DNA from: Emcibacter sp.
Lineage (GTDB): Bacteria; Pseudomonadota; Alphaproteobacteria; Sphingomonadales; Emcibacteraceae
Assembly: GCA_027019205.1 (NCBI GenBank)
Contig: JALUWZ010000018.1
Span: 1 to 21,550, forward strand
Reading direction: 5' to 3'
DNA: 21,550 nucleotides
The notes under the pieces are model-generated. The model was not told where the DNA came from. It did not search any database and worked only from the letters and a program-made list of their open reading frames with translations. Every line of letters begins with the position of its first letter. The stretch's first letter is position 1. A program made the translations under genes and the position numbers. Positions 1 through 7,724 of this stretch are shown piece by piece.

Positions 1-175
1 GGCCATCATGCAGGATGAATTTATCCGGATTATCCCGGCCCTTGTCCCGGAGCTTGCCGTAAATATCCATTTTCTGCCATTTCGCCAGCCATTCCGGTTC
101 GCGCTTTGGCAGGCTGCCCTTCATAGGGAAATCGGTTCCCGGCAGGAATAATGTCGATCGGTAATCTTTGGTCAT
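1..175 (-). CDS. ileS: Isoleucyl-tRNA synthetase, N-terminal part (runs off the window)
   Basis: Charges tRNA-Ile with isoleucine in the cytoplasm. Only the first 58 codons are present, read from an ATG at 175-173 on the minus strand. The peptide begins MTKDYRSTLFLPGTDFPMKG and continues through LPKREPEWLAKWQ to KFILHDG, which is the characteristic start of bacterial IleS just before the HIGH-containing catalytic core. The frame stays open to the window edge. It lies 79 bases downstream of ribF on the same strand, the order ribF-ileS being common in proteobacteria, so the two are probably co-transcribed. No strong Shine-Dalgarno sequence is visible ahead of the ATG. The identification rests on recognition of the N-terminus; most of the gene is outside the window. 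Confidence 0.93.
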   Translation of the reverse strand, partial: MTKDYRSTLFLPGTDFPMKGSLPKREPEWLAKWQKMDIYGKLRDKGRDNPDKFILHDG

Positions 176-254
176 GGCAAATCTTAACTTTTATATCAGC
201 AGAAAATTGACACTTTGTAGCAAGTCCGGGCAAGCCTTGTCGAGCCTTTTGTGG

Positions 255-1241
255 TTAGAGATAATCTTCCCGGCGGGGCGGCGGCAGGGACATCTGTTGA
301 TTTTGCGGGTCGGCCAGTATTTTTCTGGCGACGAGGCAATCTTTTTCGATCTGGGCTTTCAGGTAGTCAAGGCCGTCAAACTTCTGTTCAGGGCGGATAA
401 AATCAACAAATTCCACCTTGATCGACATCTCGTATATGTCATGGTCGAAATCAAAAATATGCGCCTCCAGCAGCAGATCATCACTGGCAAAGGTCGGCCT
501 TTTTCCAACATTGGCGACCCCGGTCCAGACCCCCTGTGCCGGGCCGCTGTCAATCATTACCCGGACTGCATAGACCCCGAGTTTCGGTTTGATATAGCCT
601 TCCATCGACATATTGGCCGTCGGAAAATTAATCGTCCGCCCCCGCTTGTCCCCGTGCAGGACATGGCCTTCGACATGCCACCAGTGACCAAGCCGGTCGG
701 CGCTGAGCCTGACCTTGCCCTGACGGATCGATTCGCGGATATTGGTCGAGGAATAGATATGATCCCCCTCCATAATCTTTTCAACAATGGTAACGCCGAA
801 CTGTTCCATGTCGCCCATCTGCGCCAAAAGGCCGGCACTGCCGCCGCGCCCGGCCCCGAACCGGTAATCATAGCCGACAAAAACATGCAGAATGCCCAGG
901 TCATGCAGCAGGATATCCATGACAAAATCCTGGGCTGACTTGCGCGATAATATGTGATCAAACGGCAGGACAAACAGGCTATCGACCCCGAAATTTTCCA
1001 GCAGATGGGTCTTGGTCCGAAAAGAAGTCAGACGGAAATCATCCTGCCCCGGATTGAAATAGCTGCGGGGATGCGGCTCCAGTACCAGCACGGACAGGGG
1101 GCAGTTCATTTCATGTGCGAGCTTTCCCGCCCGGCCAATGATCGTCTGGTGCCCCTTGTGAAAGCCATCAAAATTACCAAGGACGACGACACTGCCCCTT
1201 ACATCATCCGGAAGATTTTCACTATGCCTGAAAATTTTCAT
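255..1241 (-). CDS. ribF: Bifunctional riboflavin kinase / FAD synthetase
   Basis: Converts riboflavin to FMN and then to FAD in the cytoplasm. At 328 residues it is the usual length. The N-terminal FAD synthetase (nucleotidyltransferase) domain shows GNFDGFHKGH at 22-31, PHPR at 56-59, the VGYDYRFG motif at 122-129 and YSSTNIRE at 163-170. The C-terminal riboflavin kinase domain shows GRTINFPTAN at 201-210, GVYAV at 222-226 and the helix around residues 281-300 typical of the flavokinase fold. The start ATG follows the MaoC-like gene by 26 bases and ileS follows on the same strand, so a maoC-ribF-ileS transcription unit is likely. No key residue appears to be missing. Confidence 0.97.
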   Translation of the reverse strand: MKIFRHSENLPDDVRGSVVVLGNFDGFHKGHQTIIGRAGKLAHEMNCPLSVLVLEPHPRSYFNPGQDDFRLTSFRTKTHLLENFGVDSLFVLPFDHILSRKSAQDFVMDILLHDLGILHVFVGYDYRFGAGRGGSAGLLAQMGDMEQFGVTIVEKIMEGDHIYSSTNIRESIRQGKVRLSADRLGHWWHVEGHVLHGDKRGRTINFPTANMSMEGYIKPKLGVYAVRVMIDSGPAQGVWTGVANVGKRPTFASDDLLLEAHIFDFDHDIYEMSIKVEFVDFIRPEQKFDGLDYLKAQIEKDCLVARKILADPQNQQMSLPPPRREDYL

Positions 1242-1267
1242 AACGTCTTTTCACTCGTTAGGGCATT

Positions 1268-1699
1268 TTATTTACACTCATCAGGCACCATAAGCCGGGC
1301 CTCACCGGTCAGAACCACCTTGTCGGCAACCCTGCATATACAGTCAAGAGTAACCTGCTTTCTTTTCTCATTCAGGCCGGTAATCGTCACCGTGGTTTCG
1401 ACCGTCGCGCCAATCTTGACCGGGGCCTTGAATTTCAGGCTCTGGGACAGATAAATACTGCCGGGTCCGGGAAATTCAGTGCCAAAAATTGCCGATATAT
1501 AGCCCGCCGATATCATGCCATGGGCAATGCGTTCGCCAAAGACGGACTTTCCGGCGTAAGCTTCATCAAGATGAATCGGGTTGACATCCCCCGTCACCTC
1601 GGAAAATTTCACGACATCCTCATCGCGGACCATTTTGACCGTCGTAAAAGACTGGCCAGACTTCAGACTGCTAAAACAGGCCTCCTTGATATCCGGCAT
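1268..1699 (-). CDS. MaoC-like (R)-specific enoyl-CoA hydratase
   Basis: A 143-residue single hot-dog-fold protein of the MaoC/PhaJ family. Members hydrate 2-enoyl-CoA to (R)-3-hydroxyacyl-CoA, feeding polyhydroxyalkanoate or fatty-acid metabolism; some relatives have other acyl-CoA substrates. The hydratase signature is visible as EVTGDVNPIHLDE (34-46) with the catalytic pair D38 and H43, the same five-residue spacing as in PhaJ, followed by GERIAHGM (55-62). A purine-rich stretch (AAGGGTGG) lies just upstream of the ATG and supports this start. It is the first gene before ribF and ileS on the minus strand. No polyhydroxyalkanoate gene is nearby, so the physiological substrate cannot be assigned; the name phaJ is possible but not proven. 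Confidence 0.88.
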   Translation of the reverse strand: MPDIKEACFSSLKSGQSFTTVKMVRDEDVVKFSEVTGDVNPIHLDEAYAGKSVFGERIAHGMISAGYISAIFGTEFPGPGSIYLSQSLKFKAPVKIGATVETTVTITGLNEKRKQVTLDCICRVADKVVLTGEARLMVPDECK

Positions 1700-1903
1700 A
1701 TACCACCCTTCTTGCGTTGATATCTGTTATTTACCCCTCTGTGGGTAGTATGCCAAAGCAAATAAAGCAAATAAAATAATCATGGTCATTGTCACATTAA
1801 CCTTTTTTTTAACAGATTGGGATAATTTGAGACTGTCATCCGCAATGCGTGGTATATTCCACCTTGCCAAACACGAATTATTAACTTTAGTAACGGAAAA
1901 ATT

Positions 1904-2290
1904 ATGGCTGTAGATAAGGCAATGTCCATCCTGATAGTGGATGATTATAAAACAATGTTGCGGATTATTCGCAATCTCCTCAAACAACTGGGCTTCAATA
2001 ATGTTGATGAGGCCAGTGACGGCGCGGAAGCCCTGAACAAGATGCGGGCCAAAAGTTACGGGCTGATTATTTCCGACTGGAATATGGAACCCATGACCGG
2101 ATATGAACTGCTCAAGGAAGTACGTGCCGATGATATTCTCAAGAAAACCCCCTTTATCATGGTCACCGCAGAATCAAAGACCGACAACGTCATTGCGGCC
2201 AAAAAGGCCGGGGTAAATAACTATATTGTCAAACCCTTCAATGCCGCAACCCTGAAGCAGAAATTATCCAGCGTACTTGGAGAATTCTGA
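1904..2290 (+). CDS. cheY: CheY-like chemotaxis response regulator
   Basis: A 128-residue stand-alone receiver domain with no output domain, as in CheY, which when phosphorylated binds the flagellar switch. The acidic pocket D13/D14, phospho-acceptor D58 in SDWNMEPMTG (57-66), switch threonine T88 and conserved K110 in VKPFNA (109-114) are all in place. The SDWNMEPMTG and TAESK (88-92) segments match chemotaxis CheY proteins. It overlaps the downstream cheZ by one base (TGATG at 2288-2292), so the regulator and its likely phosphatase are translationally coupled. No cheA, cheW or receptor gene is in the window, making this an orphan pair. The Shine-Dalgarno sequence is weak (CGGAAA), about six bases before the ATG. 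Confidence 0.93.
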   Translation: MAVDKAMSILIVDDYKTMLRIIRNLLKQLGFNNVDEASDGAEALNKMRAKSYGLIISDWNMEPMTGYELLKEVRADDILKKTPFIMVTAESKTDNVIAAKKAGVNNYIVKPFNAATLKQKLSSVLGEF

Positions 2291-3348
2291 TGTCCAAAGG
2301 CCTCCTGCCCGAACATATCGGCCCGCTTGTCGACAGACTGCGCGCCGGTGATCATCAGGCTGTATCCCTGCCGGACGTGGCCGCCCTGACCGAAGTCCTG
2401 ATGCGGTCCCTGGAAAGCTATTTCAAATCCATTGACCTGACAATTTATGCCGAATGCCAGGCGCTGGCAGATTATATTGATGATGCCCGTCAGGAAATCT
2501 CCTCCCTGTCACCGGAACATGAAAATTCAGCCGGAATTCCCCGGGCCGGCCTTGAACTGGAGGCCATCGTCCAGCAAACCGAAAGTGCCACCAACATCAT
2601 CATGGAATCAGCCGAATCGATTATGGAGGCAGATCCAGGTGATATGGAGGCCTATTCCACCACCGTAAATGATGCGGTTATGCAGATATTCGAGGCCTGC
2701 TCCTTTCAGGATATTACCGGACAGAGAATAAGCAAGGTCGTCAGCACTCTGGAACATGTCGAAGACCGTGTTGGCCGTCTGATAAATATTCTCGGGGTTA
2801 TGGAGAATAGTCAGAATGCCAAAGAAGAACTCACCGAAGACGAGGCCCTGTTGCGCGGTCCGGCCCTGGAAGGCGAAGGCATTGACCAGTCAGAAATTGA
2901 TGCCCTGTTGAATGGACAGTCCGGGAACGTCGAAGATGAGGACATGAATAGCGGTGATACAGCAGAGATACCAGAGGAAGTGCAGCCGGTAGCAGTGGAA
3001 GCAAAACCGGCGACAGCGGCAGAGGATACGGCATCTGCTGCTGATGGTGATGATATTGATTTCAAATTCGACGGGACGTCGGAAATTACCCCGGAAGACA
3101 TCAAAGAGGACGCAAGGGAAACGCCGCAGCTGGACAGCAAGGAAGAAGGTGGGGCACCGGAAAAGGAAAAGACCGAACCTGATCTGATTGAACAGGCAAA
3201 ACAAAGAAAAGCCCTGGCACAAGCTGAGAAAAAAGCCAAAATCAACCCGCCAAAGCCCGTCGTTTACGAACAGGATGCCAAGGCCGGGCTTGACCCCAAG
3301 CCGTCTGAAAATACCACTCAATCGGATATTGACGCCTTGTTTTCATAA
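2290..3348 (+). CDS. cheZ: CheZ-family protein phosphatase with long acidic C-terminal tail
   Basis: Predicted CheY-P phosphatase, 352 residues, longer than the roughly 214 residues of E. coli CheZ. The helical domain (about 30-170) ends in the CheZ active-site motif EACSFQDITGQRISKV (135-150), where D141 and Q145 match the residues that orient water and metal in the family. From about 175 the chain becomes acidic and low-complexity (Glu/Asp/Ala/Lys rich) and probably disordered. Two similar short peptides occur in it: IDQSEIDALLNG (198-209) and QSDIDALFS at the very C-terminus (344-352). The C-terminus of enterobacterial CheZ and the N-terminus of FliM carry comparable CheY-binding peptides. 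Coupled to cheY by a one-base overlap. The phosphatase call is strong; the role of the double peptide is inference. Confidence 0.88.
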   Translation: MSKGLLPEHIGPLVDRLRAGDHQAVSLPDVAALTEVLMRSLESYFKSIDLTIYAECQALADYIDDARQEISSLSPEHENSAGIPRAGLELEAIVQQTESATNIIMESAESIMEADPGDMEAYSTTVNDAVMQIFEACSFQDITGQRISKVVSTLEHVEDRVGRLINILGVMENSQNAKEELTEDEALLRGPALEGEGIDQSEIDALLNGQSGNVEDEDMNSGDTAEIPEEVQPVAVEAKPATAAEDTASAADGDDIDFKFDGTSEITPEDIKEDARETPQLDSKEEGGAPEKEKTEPDLIEQAKQRKALAQAEKKAKINPPKPVVYEQDAKAGLDPKPSENTTQSDIDALFS

Positions 3349-3401
3349 AGCTGGCACATTTATACCAGGCTGGCGCTGGCGGAAAAAACCGGGTGGTGAA
3401 T

Positions 3402-4595
3402 TTATAAATCCAGCCGGATATCACTGCTGAGACGCGGTTCGCCAAACAGGTAGCCCTGACCGTAATCCATGCCAAAATCCAGTATTTCAATGATTGTTTC
3501 ATCAGTCTCGATCTTCTCTGCGATCAGGTCAATGTCATAACGGCTGAAGGCTTCTTTCAGATCATCGGACTGAATATCTGCCTCCTGACCAAGGATCATT
3601 CTGGCATCCACCTTGGCATAACGGAAATAGCGCGAAGAAAGATCGGCAAGGTCCATATTCAAATCAACGATCTGATCCATCGAAAAGCGAAATCCCCGGC
3701 GCCCCAATGTTGCCAGACTGCGCCCGACAAGCGGCGTATGGCGCAACACATCTTTTTGTGAAAATTCAAAAATCAACCGGTCAGATAATTCATTATTTTC
3801 CATCATAAAATCAATGAACTGAGGAAAAAATTCCTTGTCATTCAGCGATACCGAGGAAATGTTACAGAAAAAACGCAGGCCGGGCCGCCGGGGACCCAGA
3901 CGGCGAATAACCTGAATACAGCGAAACAGCAACAGGTTATCCAGTGTTCCAACCAGACCGCTGTCTTCGGCAAGTTTAATATATTGCGAGGGGAAAATGA
4001 CATTATCCTCTTCATCCCGGACCCGGCTGTAACATTCATAATGAATGACCCGGCGGGACGGCAGGGCGACAATTGGTTGCAGATAGAGATCAACCTTGTT
4101 GCCCTCAAGCGCATGATGCATAATATTCAGCACCTCGCCATCACTGTGATCGCGCTGTTCAATCCTGTCTCGGATATGAGGCTCCCCGGCCTCCCCGCCG
4201 GCCTTTTTGTCCAGTGACTTTCCGGATTTCTCGATCACCTGGCCAAGCAGGGTCTGCAACACATGCATTTCCGAGATAATCTCGGTATTCTGCCGGCTGT
4301 CCAGCTTGTAGATTTTTTCCCTGAGTTCCGCCAGTTCCGTCTTGCTTTCCTCCAGCCGGTCAAGGCTGACCTGATAATCCTGGTGAAGGGCCAACAGGCG
4401 GTTGACGGTATCTTCCTTGCCGAATTTCCAGATATACATGCTGTGAAACTGTAGTCCAATCAGAAAAATCACGGCCCCTGAAATCCGCGCTGTAATGTCA
4501 TCGAACCCTTCAAACAGGCCGGGAAAGACAAAAGCGACCAGAGCCGCAATCAGCGCATAGGTCGCGGCAATCAATATATGCGTCAATAATGTCAT
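3402..4595 (-). CDS. tipF: TipF-like flagellar EAL-domain membrane protein (degenerate EAL)
   Basis: A 397-residue inner-membrane protein with two N-terminal transmembrane helices (about 3-26 and 39-57), a coiled coil (about 62-126) and a C-terminal EAL domain (about 155-395). This is the architecture of Caulobacter TipF, a c-di-GMP-binding factor for flagellum placement. The EAL domain is altered: the signature reads ECY (187-189) instead of EAL, and the usual DDFG loop reads MDQI (306-309). E277, K328, E360 and GQGYLFG (379-385) remain. It is therefore more likely a binder or scaffold than an active phosphodiesterase. The ATG at 4595 is chosen because GGGAG lies five bases upstream; an in-frame TTG four codons earlier overlaps that site. 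Convergent with cheY-cheZ, which fits a motility role. Family is firm, the tipF name less so. Confidence 0.8.
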   Translation of the reverse strand: MTLLTHILIAATYALIAALVAFVFPGLFEGFDDITARISGAVIFLIGLQFHSMYIWKFGKEDTVNRLLALHQDYQVSLDRLEESKTELAELREKIYKLDSRQNTEIISEMHVLQTLLGQVIEKSGKSLDKKAGGEAGEPHIRDRIEQRDHSDGEVLNIMHHALEGNKVDLYLQPIVALPSRRVIHYECYSRVRDEEDNVIFPSQYIKLAEDSGLVGTLDNLLLFRCIQVIRRLGPRRPGLRFFCNISSVSLNDKEFFPQFIDFMMENNELSDRLIFEFSQKDVLRHTPLVGRSLATLGRRGFRFSMDQIVDLNMDLADLSSRYFRYAKVDARMILGQEADIQSDDLKEAFSRYDIDLIAEKIETDETIIEILDFGMDYGQGYLFGEPRLSSDIRLDL

Positions 4596-4670
4596 ATACG
4601 CTCCCAAATTCTTGCTCCACCATATCGCCTACGATAATCCAGTATAAAAAAACACACAAGTCATATAGCA

Positions 4671-4703
4671 ATAAAAAACAGGGCGATAACACTACCGCCC
4701 TGT
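4671..4703 (-). terminator. Intrinsic terminator of the TonB operon
   Basis: Read on the minus strand, a perfect 8-base-pair stem (ACAGGGCG at 4678-4685 pairing with CGCCCTGT at 4696-4703) with a 10-base loop is followed by TTTTTTAT. It begins 37 bases beyond the stop codon of the TPR gene, so it would end the six-gene operon before the tipF-like gene. The stem is GC-rich and the U-tract is good. Confidence 0.8.
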
Positions 4704-4739
4704 CCTGTTTATATTTAAATTGAATATCCGGAAAATGGT

Positions 4740-6152
4740 CTAGCCAAGGAATTCCTTGATTTGCCGCAACCGTTTCTTTTCTTTTGAAAGATAGGAAATC
4801 CATTTATGGGCCTGTTTGCGACTTCGCTTGTCCTTGGCGGCAATCTTGAAAGATTTGCGTGCCTTGTCCAGTTCACCCAGATTGAAATAGCACATGCCCT
4901 GATAGATCGCGACAGAGTCCCGCCGCCTCAGGCCACCTTTTTTCAGGGCCAGCCCCAAATATTTTGCGCCATTTTTATAATCATCAAGCTGCATATAGAC
5001 CTGACCGAGTTTTTTATATATCTCTCCATCATCAGACATTTCCGCCGCTTTACGCAACGGCTCCAGAGATTGCCTCATATCCTGTGCATTGATTCGAGCC
5101 TGGGCAAGACTTTCGTAGTTTTTCTTGTCTTTTTTTATCTTGCCGCTTTTCAGCCCTTTATCCAGAACCACAGATGCCCAGTAGGGTGCCTCGTGATACA
5201 TGTAAAGCTGTGACATATTGACAAGCTCACTGCTTTTTTCAAGGAAACCCTGACGATAGGCAGTTTCATAGGTTGCAAGCTGCTTCTTCTCAAGAAGATC
5301 TCTTTTTTTCTCCGATTTCTCGTCAGAGGCCATCTCGCCATACATCCCGGCAAGCTGTAACCAATATTCCTTCTTGGGCCATTTCTGAACCAGCAGCTCC
5401 AGAATATCAATAACCTTCTGATTCTCCTTCATCTCGAAATACATAACCCGGAGCAGGAGATACCAGTTTTCCTTCGGCTGCTTGCCAGCTTTCTTATACA
5501 GGTCTATGGCCCTGAGAATATAGGGGATACCTTTTTTAAAATATCCATGGGCCTCTTTTTCGGAAACACCGTCCTTCGTCCCAAGCGAATAATAGGCCTG
5601 CCCCAGAAGAATTAACGGCTGTGCTGTTGGTGCTGGCTGAAATTTCAGCCAGCGTTGCATCATCCGGATCGAACTTTTGAAATCCTCCTTGATGAAATAG
5701 AGCTGGGCCATGGTATAAACCGTGGTATCTTCCATCGCCGCCGGGAGATTTTCCTGTCGCAACACATTTTCATAGGCCTTCAGGGCCTCGGTATATTTTT
5801 CCTGGCTGTAGAACAGGAACCCCCTGAAGTTATAATATTGCGCCCGCTCGTAACTGTTGAGCTTGTCAAGCTTGTAGCCAAGACCATCTTCAAGAATCTG
5901 CATGGCAGCAGGATAATTATTGGCATCCGCCTGTTCCTGGGCCTTGCCGAGGACCTTGTAGATTTTTTCACTCAGGGCCGGGGTCCTGCGTGTTTTACGG
6001 TCTTCGAACTTCCTCTTGTCCTTGTCAGTCGAGGAGGCAAAGGCCTGATCAGTGATGCCGGTCATGACCGGCGCAACAGAAAATGCGGCAAGCAAGGCCA
6101 CACCGGCTGTTGCGGATACGAGGGTCTTCGTAAGGTGAGTAAATTTTTTCAT
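4740..6152 (-). CDS. Exported TPR-repeat protein of the TonB2-type operon
   Basis: A 470-residue protein with a long signal peptide (positive start, hydrophobic 11-30, likely cleavage after AFA at 37-39), hence periplasmic or outer-membrane associated. The mature part is almost wholly helical and holds several tetratricopeptide repeats. The clearest are near 104-133 (Y-N-F-R-G-F-L-F-Y...Y-T-E-A-L), 376-404 and 414-440, with more divergent helices between. TPR arrays mediate protein-protein contacts. It is the last gene of the operon, 12 bases after tonB, and precedes the intrinsic terminator. TPR proteins occupy this position in TonB2/TtpC-type clusters of other proteobacteria, where they are thought to assist TonB-dependent transport. 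The exact partner is unknown. The very basic C-terminus (about 436-464) is notable. Confidence 0.82.
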   Translation of the reverse strand: MKKFTHLTKTLVSATAGVALLAAFSVAPVMTGITDQAFASSTDKDKRKFEDRKTRRTPALSEKIYKVLGKAQEQADANNYPAAMQILEDGLGYKLDKLNSYERAQYYNFRGFLFYSQEKYTEALKAYENVLRQENLPAAMEDTTVYTMAQLYFIKEDFKSSIRMMQRWLKFQPAPTAQPLILLGQAYYSLGTKDGVSEKEAHGYFKKGIPYILRAIDLYKKAGKQPKENWYLLLRVMYFEMKENQKVIDILELLVQKWPKKEYWLQLAGMYGEMASDEKSEKKRDLLEKKQLATYETAYRQGFLEKSSELVNMSQLYMYHEAPYWASVVLDKGLKSGKIKKDKKNYESLAQARINAQDMRQSLEPLRKAAEMSDDGEIYKKLGQVYMQLDDYKNGAKYLGLALKKGGLRRRDSVAIYQGMCYFNLGELDKARKSFKIAAKDKRSRKQAHKWISYLSKEKKRLRQIKEFLG

Positions 6153-6164
6153 ACGCTGTCGCCT

Positions 6165-6773
6165 CTACTTGTCTTCCATCTCGAAAGTGATTTTATGCAG
6201 CACACCAGCCACATCAATCGGCTTGCCATCAACCACTTTCGGCTTGTATTTAAATTTCAGTGCCGCCTTGACCGCCGCACGGTTAAATACAGAATTTGTG
6301 CTTTCGATAACCTTGACATCGGTTACCGTGCCGAGGTGGGTCACGGTGAATGACAGGATAACATATCCTGAAAGCCCCCGTTCCTGGGCGCGGCGTGGAT
6401 AGATCGGCGCCACTTTCACAATGGGCAGATAATCCCCGTCGCTGGCAGCAAAACCGCCGGTTCCACCAACGCTGACTTCTGCGGTAACAGGGGCCATGCC
6501 AATCTCGATTCCGGTACTGACGGCATCGACATTGGTGTCCATATCCATATCAACAGCTTCCGGAGGCGTGTCTGCCTCTTCGGGCTTATCGGGTTTACGT
6601 ACTTTCTGCTCAACTTCCTGAGCTTTCTGTACTTCGCCAATCTCCACCTTCTGACCTTTAATGCTGTCATTCTTCTTGTCACTGCCAATGGCAATAAGAT
6701 ACTGCATCCCCCAGAAGAGGAAAAAGGTGACCAGAAGGGCGAATATGACTGAGAGTGTATAACGTACTATCAT
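6165..6773 (-). CDS. tonB: TonB family energy transducer (short, TonB2-type)
   Basis: Transmits proton-motive force from the ExbB-ExbD motor to outer-membrane receptors. It has 202 residues: one N-terminal transmembrane anchor (about 6-29), a periplasmic linker (30-115) and a TonB C-terminal domain (about 116-202). The latter shows APIYPRRAQERGLSGYVILS (122-141), VTDVKVIEST (150-159) and FKYKPKVVDGKP (174-185), all typical. The linker lacks the long Pro-Lys/Pro-Glu repeats of E. coli TonB and is acidic with one short PDKPEEADTPPE stretch. That and the length resemble TonB2 of vibrios. The start overlaps the exbD stop as ATGA, indicating translational coupling. It sits within DUF3450-ttpC-exbB-exbD-tonB-TPR. 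Confidence 0.93.
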   Translation of the reverse strand: MIVRYTLSVIFALLVTFFLFWGMQYLIAIGSDKKNDSIKGQKVEIGEVQKAQEVEQKVRKPDKPEEADTPPEAVDMDMDTNVDAVSTGIEIGMAPVTAEVSVGGTGGFAASDGDYLPIVKVAPIYPRRAQERGLSGYVILSFTVTHLGTVTDVKVIESTNSVFNRAAVKAALKFKYKPKVVDGKPIDVAGVLHKITFEMEDK

Positions 6774-7174
6774 TTTTCTGTCGTCGCCACCACATAGTCA
6801 CTGACCCCGGCCTGACGGACGGCATCAACAACTTCCATTACAATACCGGACTTGGAATCAACATCAGCCTGGATAACCACGGACCCTTCGGGATTTTCCG
6901 CCCGGAGGCGTTCCACATTGGCCCGCACCGCCCGGACGTCTACCCGGCGTTTTTCCATCCAGACTTCGTCATTCGCACTTACAGCAATCATAATATTCGC
7001 CTTGTCTGCCTTGACCGAGGTCGAGGCATCAGGGCGGTTGATATCAATACCGGCTTCCTTGAGGAAGGACGCGGTAACAATGAAGAAGATCAGCATGATA
7101 AACACGATGTCAAGCATCGGTGTCATATCAATTTCTGCGTCTTCCGAAGTATTATCTGAAGAATGTCTACGCAT
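6770..7174 (-). CDS. exbD: ExbD-type biopolymer transport protein
   Basis: A 134-residue stator-like subunit that works with ExbB to energise TonB. It has a short cytoplasmic N-terminus, one transmembrane helix (about 20-40) that carries the proton-pathway aspartate D22 in DMTPMLDIVF (16-25), and a periplasmic domain (about 42-134) with VVIQAD (98-103). The DMTPMLDI segment is diagnostic of the ExbD/TolR family. ExbD rather than TolR is preferred because tonB follows directly with a four-base overlap and ExbB precedes it by 10 bases. An AAGAGA sequence a short distance ahead of the ATG is a plausible ribosome binding site. Confidence 0.94.
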   Translation of the reverse strand: MRRHSSDNTSEDAEIDMTPMLDIVFIMLIFFIVTASFLKEAGIDINRPDASTSVKADKANIMIAVSANDEVWMEKRRVDVRAVRANVERLRAENPEGSVVIQADVDSKSGIVMEVVDAVRQAGVSDYVVATTEK

Positions 7175-7184
7175 ATTTATTCTC

Positions 7185-7712
7185 TTAATGATCCTTGGTT
7201 AAATGGTCTTCCAGCAATTCAGCTTCCTTGTCCATCCTGCCCTTGAGGTAGGAAGAGGCGACCACGCCCGAAAGGGCACCAATCATTCCGGCCATGGTCG
7301 GAATGGTGGCTTTGGAAACGCCTGCTGACATGGCCTTGACATTGCTGCTACCCAGAATTGCCATGACGTCGAAAACCTCAATCATGCCCCACACGGTTCC
7401 AAGAAGCCCCATCAGGGGGATAATCGCCACCAAAGTCTTGACCAGCGAAAAATTACTTCTCAAATCCATATTCACCTGGCTGATCATTGCCCGGCGGATC
7501 TGGGTGGCGAACCAGGAGGTCCGTTCAGGACGGGCCTCCCAGGTTGCCATAACCTCATTCACTTGTTTGCGATGTCCGGTTTTGAAATAGATCAACCGTT
7601 CAAACACGACAGTCCAGAGCACAAAGATCGCAATGAATATCACTGTCAGAATCGGTCCGCCTTTTTCCATAAAGTCCCGGACTTTCTCAAACAAATCTAT
7701 CAGCTCATACAT
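7185..7712 (-). CDS. exbB: ExbB-type MotA/TolQ/ExbB proton channel (short form)
   Basis: A 175-residue inner-membrane protein with three predicted transmembrane segments (about 20-42, 88-114 and 136-157). The family core LVAIIPLMGLLGTVWGMIEV (93-112) is obvious, and E39 sits at the end of helix 1. It forms the proton channel with ExbD. A GGGAG ribosome binding site stands seven bases before the ATG. This is the second MotA/TolQ/ExbB-family gene of the operon; the longer TtpC-like paralogue is immediately upstream (12-base gap). Vibrio TonB2 clusters have the same pairing, where both proteins are needed. The helix-3 region (SKATIPTMAGMIGALSGVVA) differs from the TtpC-like version, so the two are not recent duplicates. 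Confidence 0.93.
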   Translation of the reverse strand: MYELIDLFEKVRDFMEKGGPILTVIFIAIFVLWTVVFERLIYFKTGHRKQVNEVMATWEARPERTSWFATQIRRAMISQVNMDLRSNFSLVKTLVAIIPLMGLLGTVWGMIEVFDVMAILGSSNVKAMSAGVSKATIPTMAGMIGALSGVVASSYLKGRMDKEAELLEDHLTKDH

Positions 7713-7724
7713 GATCAGGCTCCC

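Noticed and set aside
168..938. Long plus-strand open frame (256 codons) opposite ribF and the ileS start
   Set aside because: It lies antisense to two clearly recognised genes and its translation shows no family features; it is a shadow of their codon bias.
1755..1772. Tandem AAAGCAAAT repeat between the maoC-like gene and cheY
   Set aside because: Two short AT-rich copies only, with no clear relation to a promoter; likely chance low-complexity sequence.
1827..1858. Possible sigma-70 promoter (TTGAGA ... TATATT) ahead of cheY
   Set aside because: The spacing is about 20 bases, too long for a confident call, and no other element supports it.
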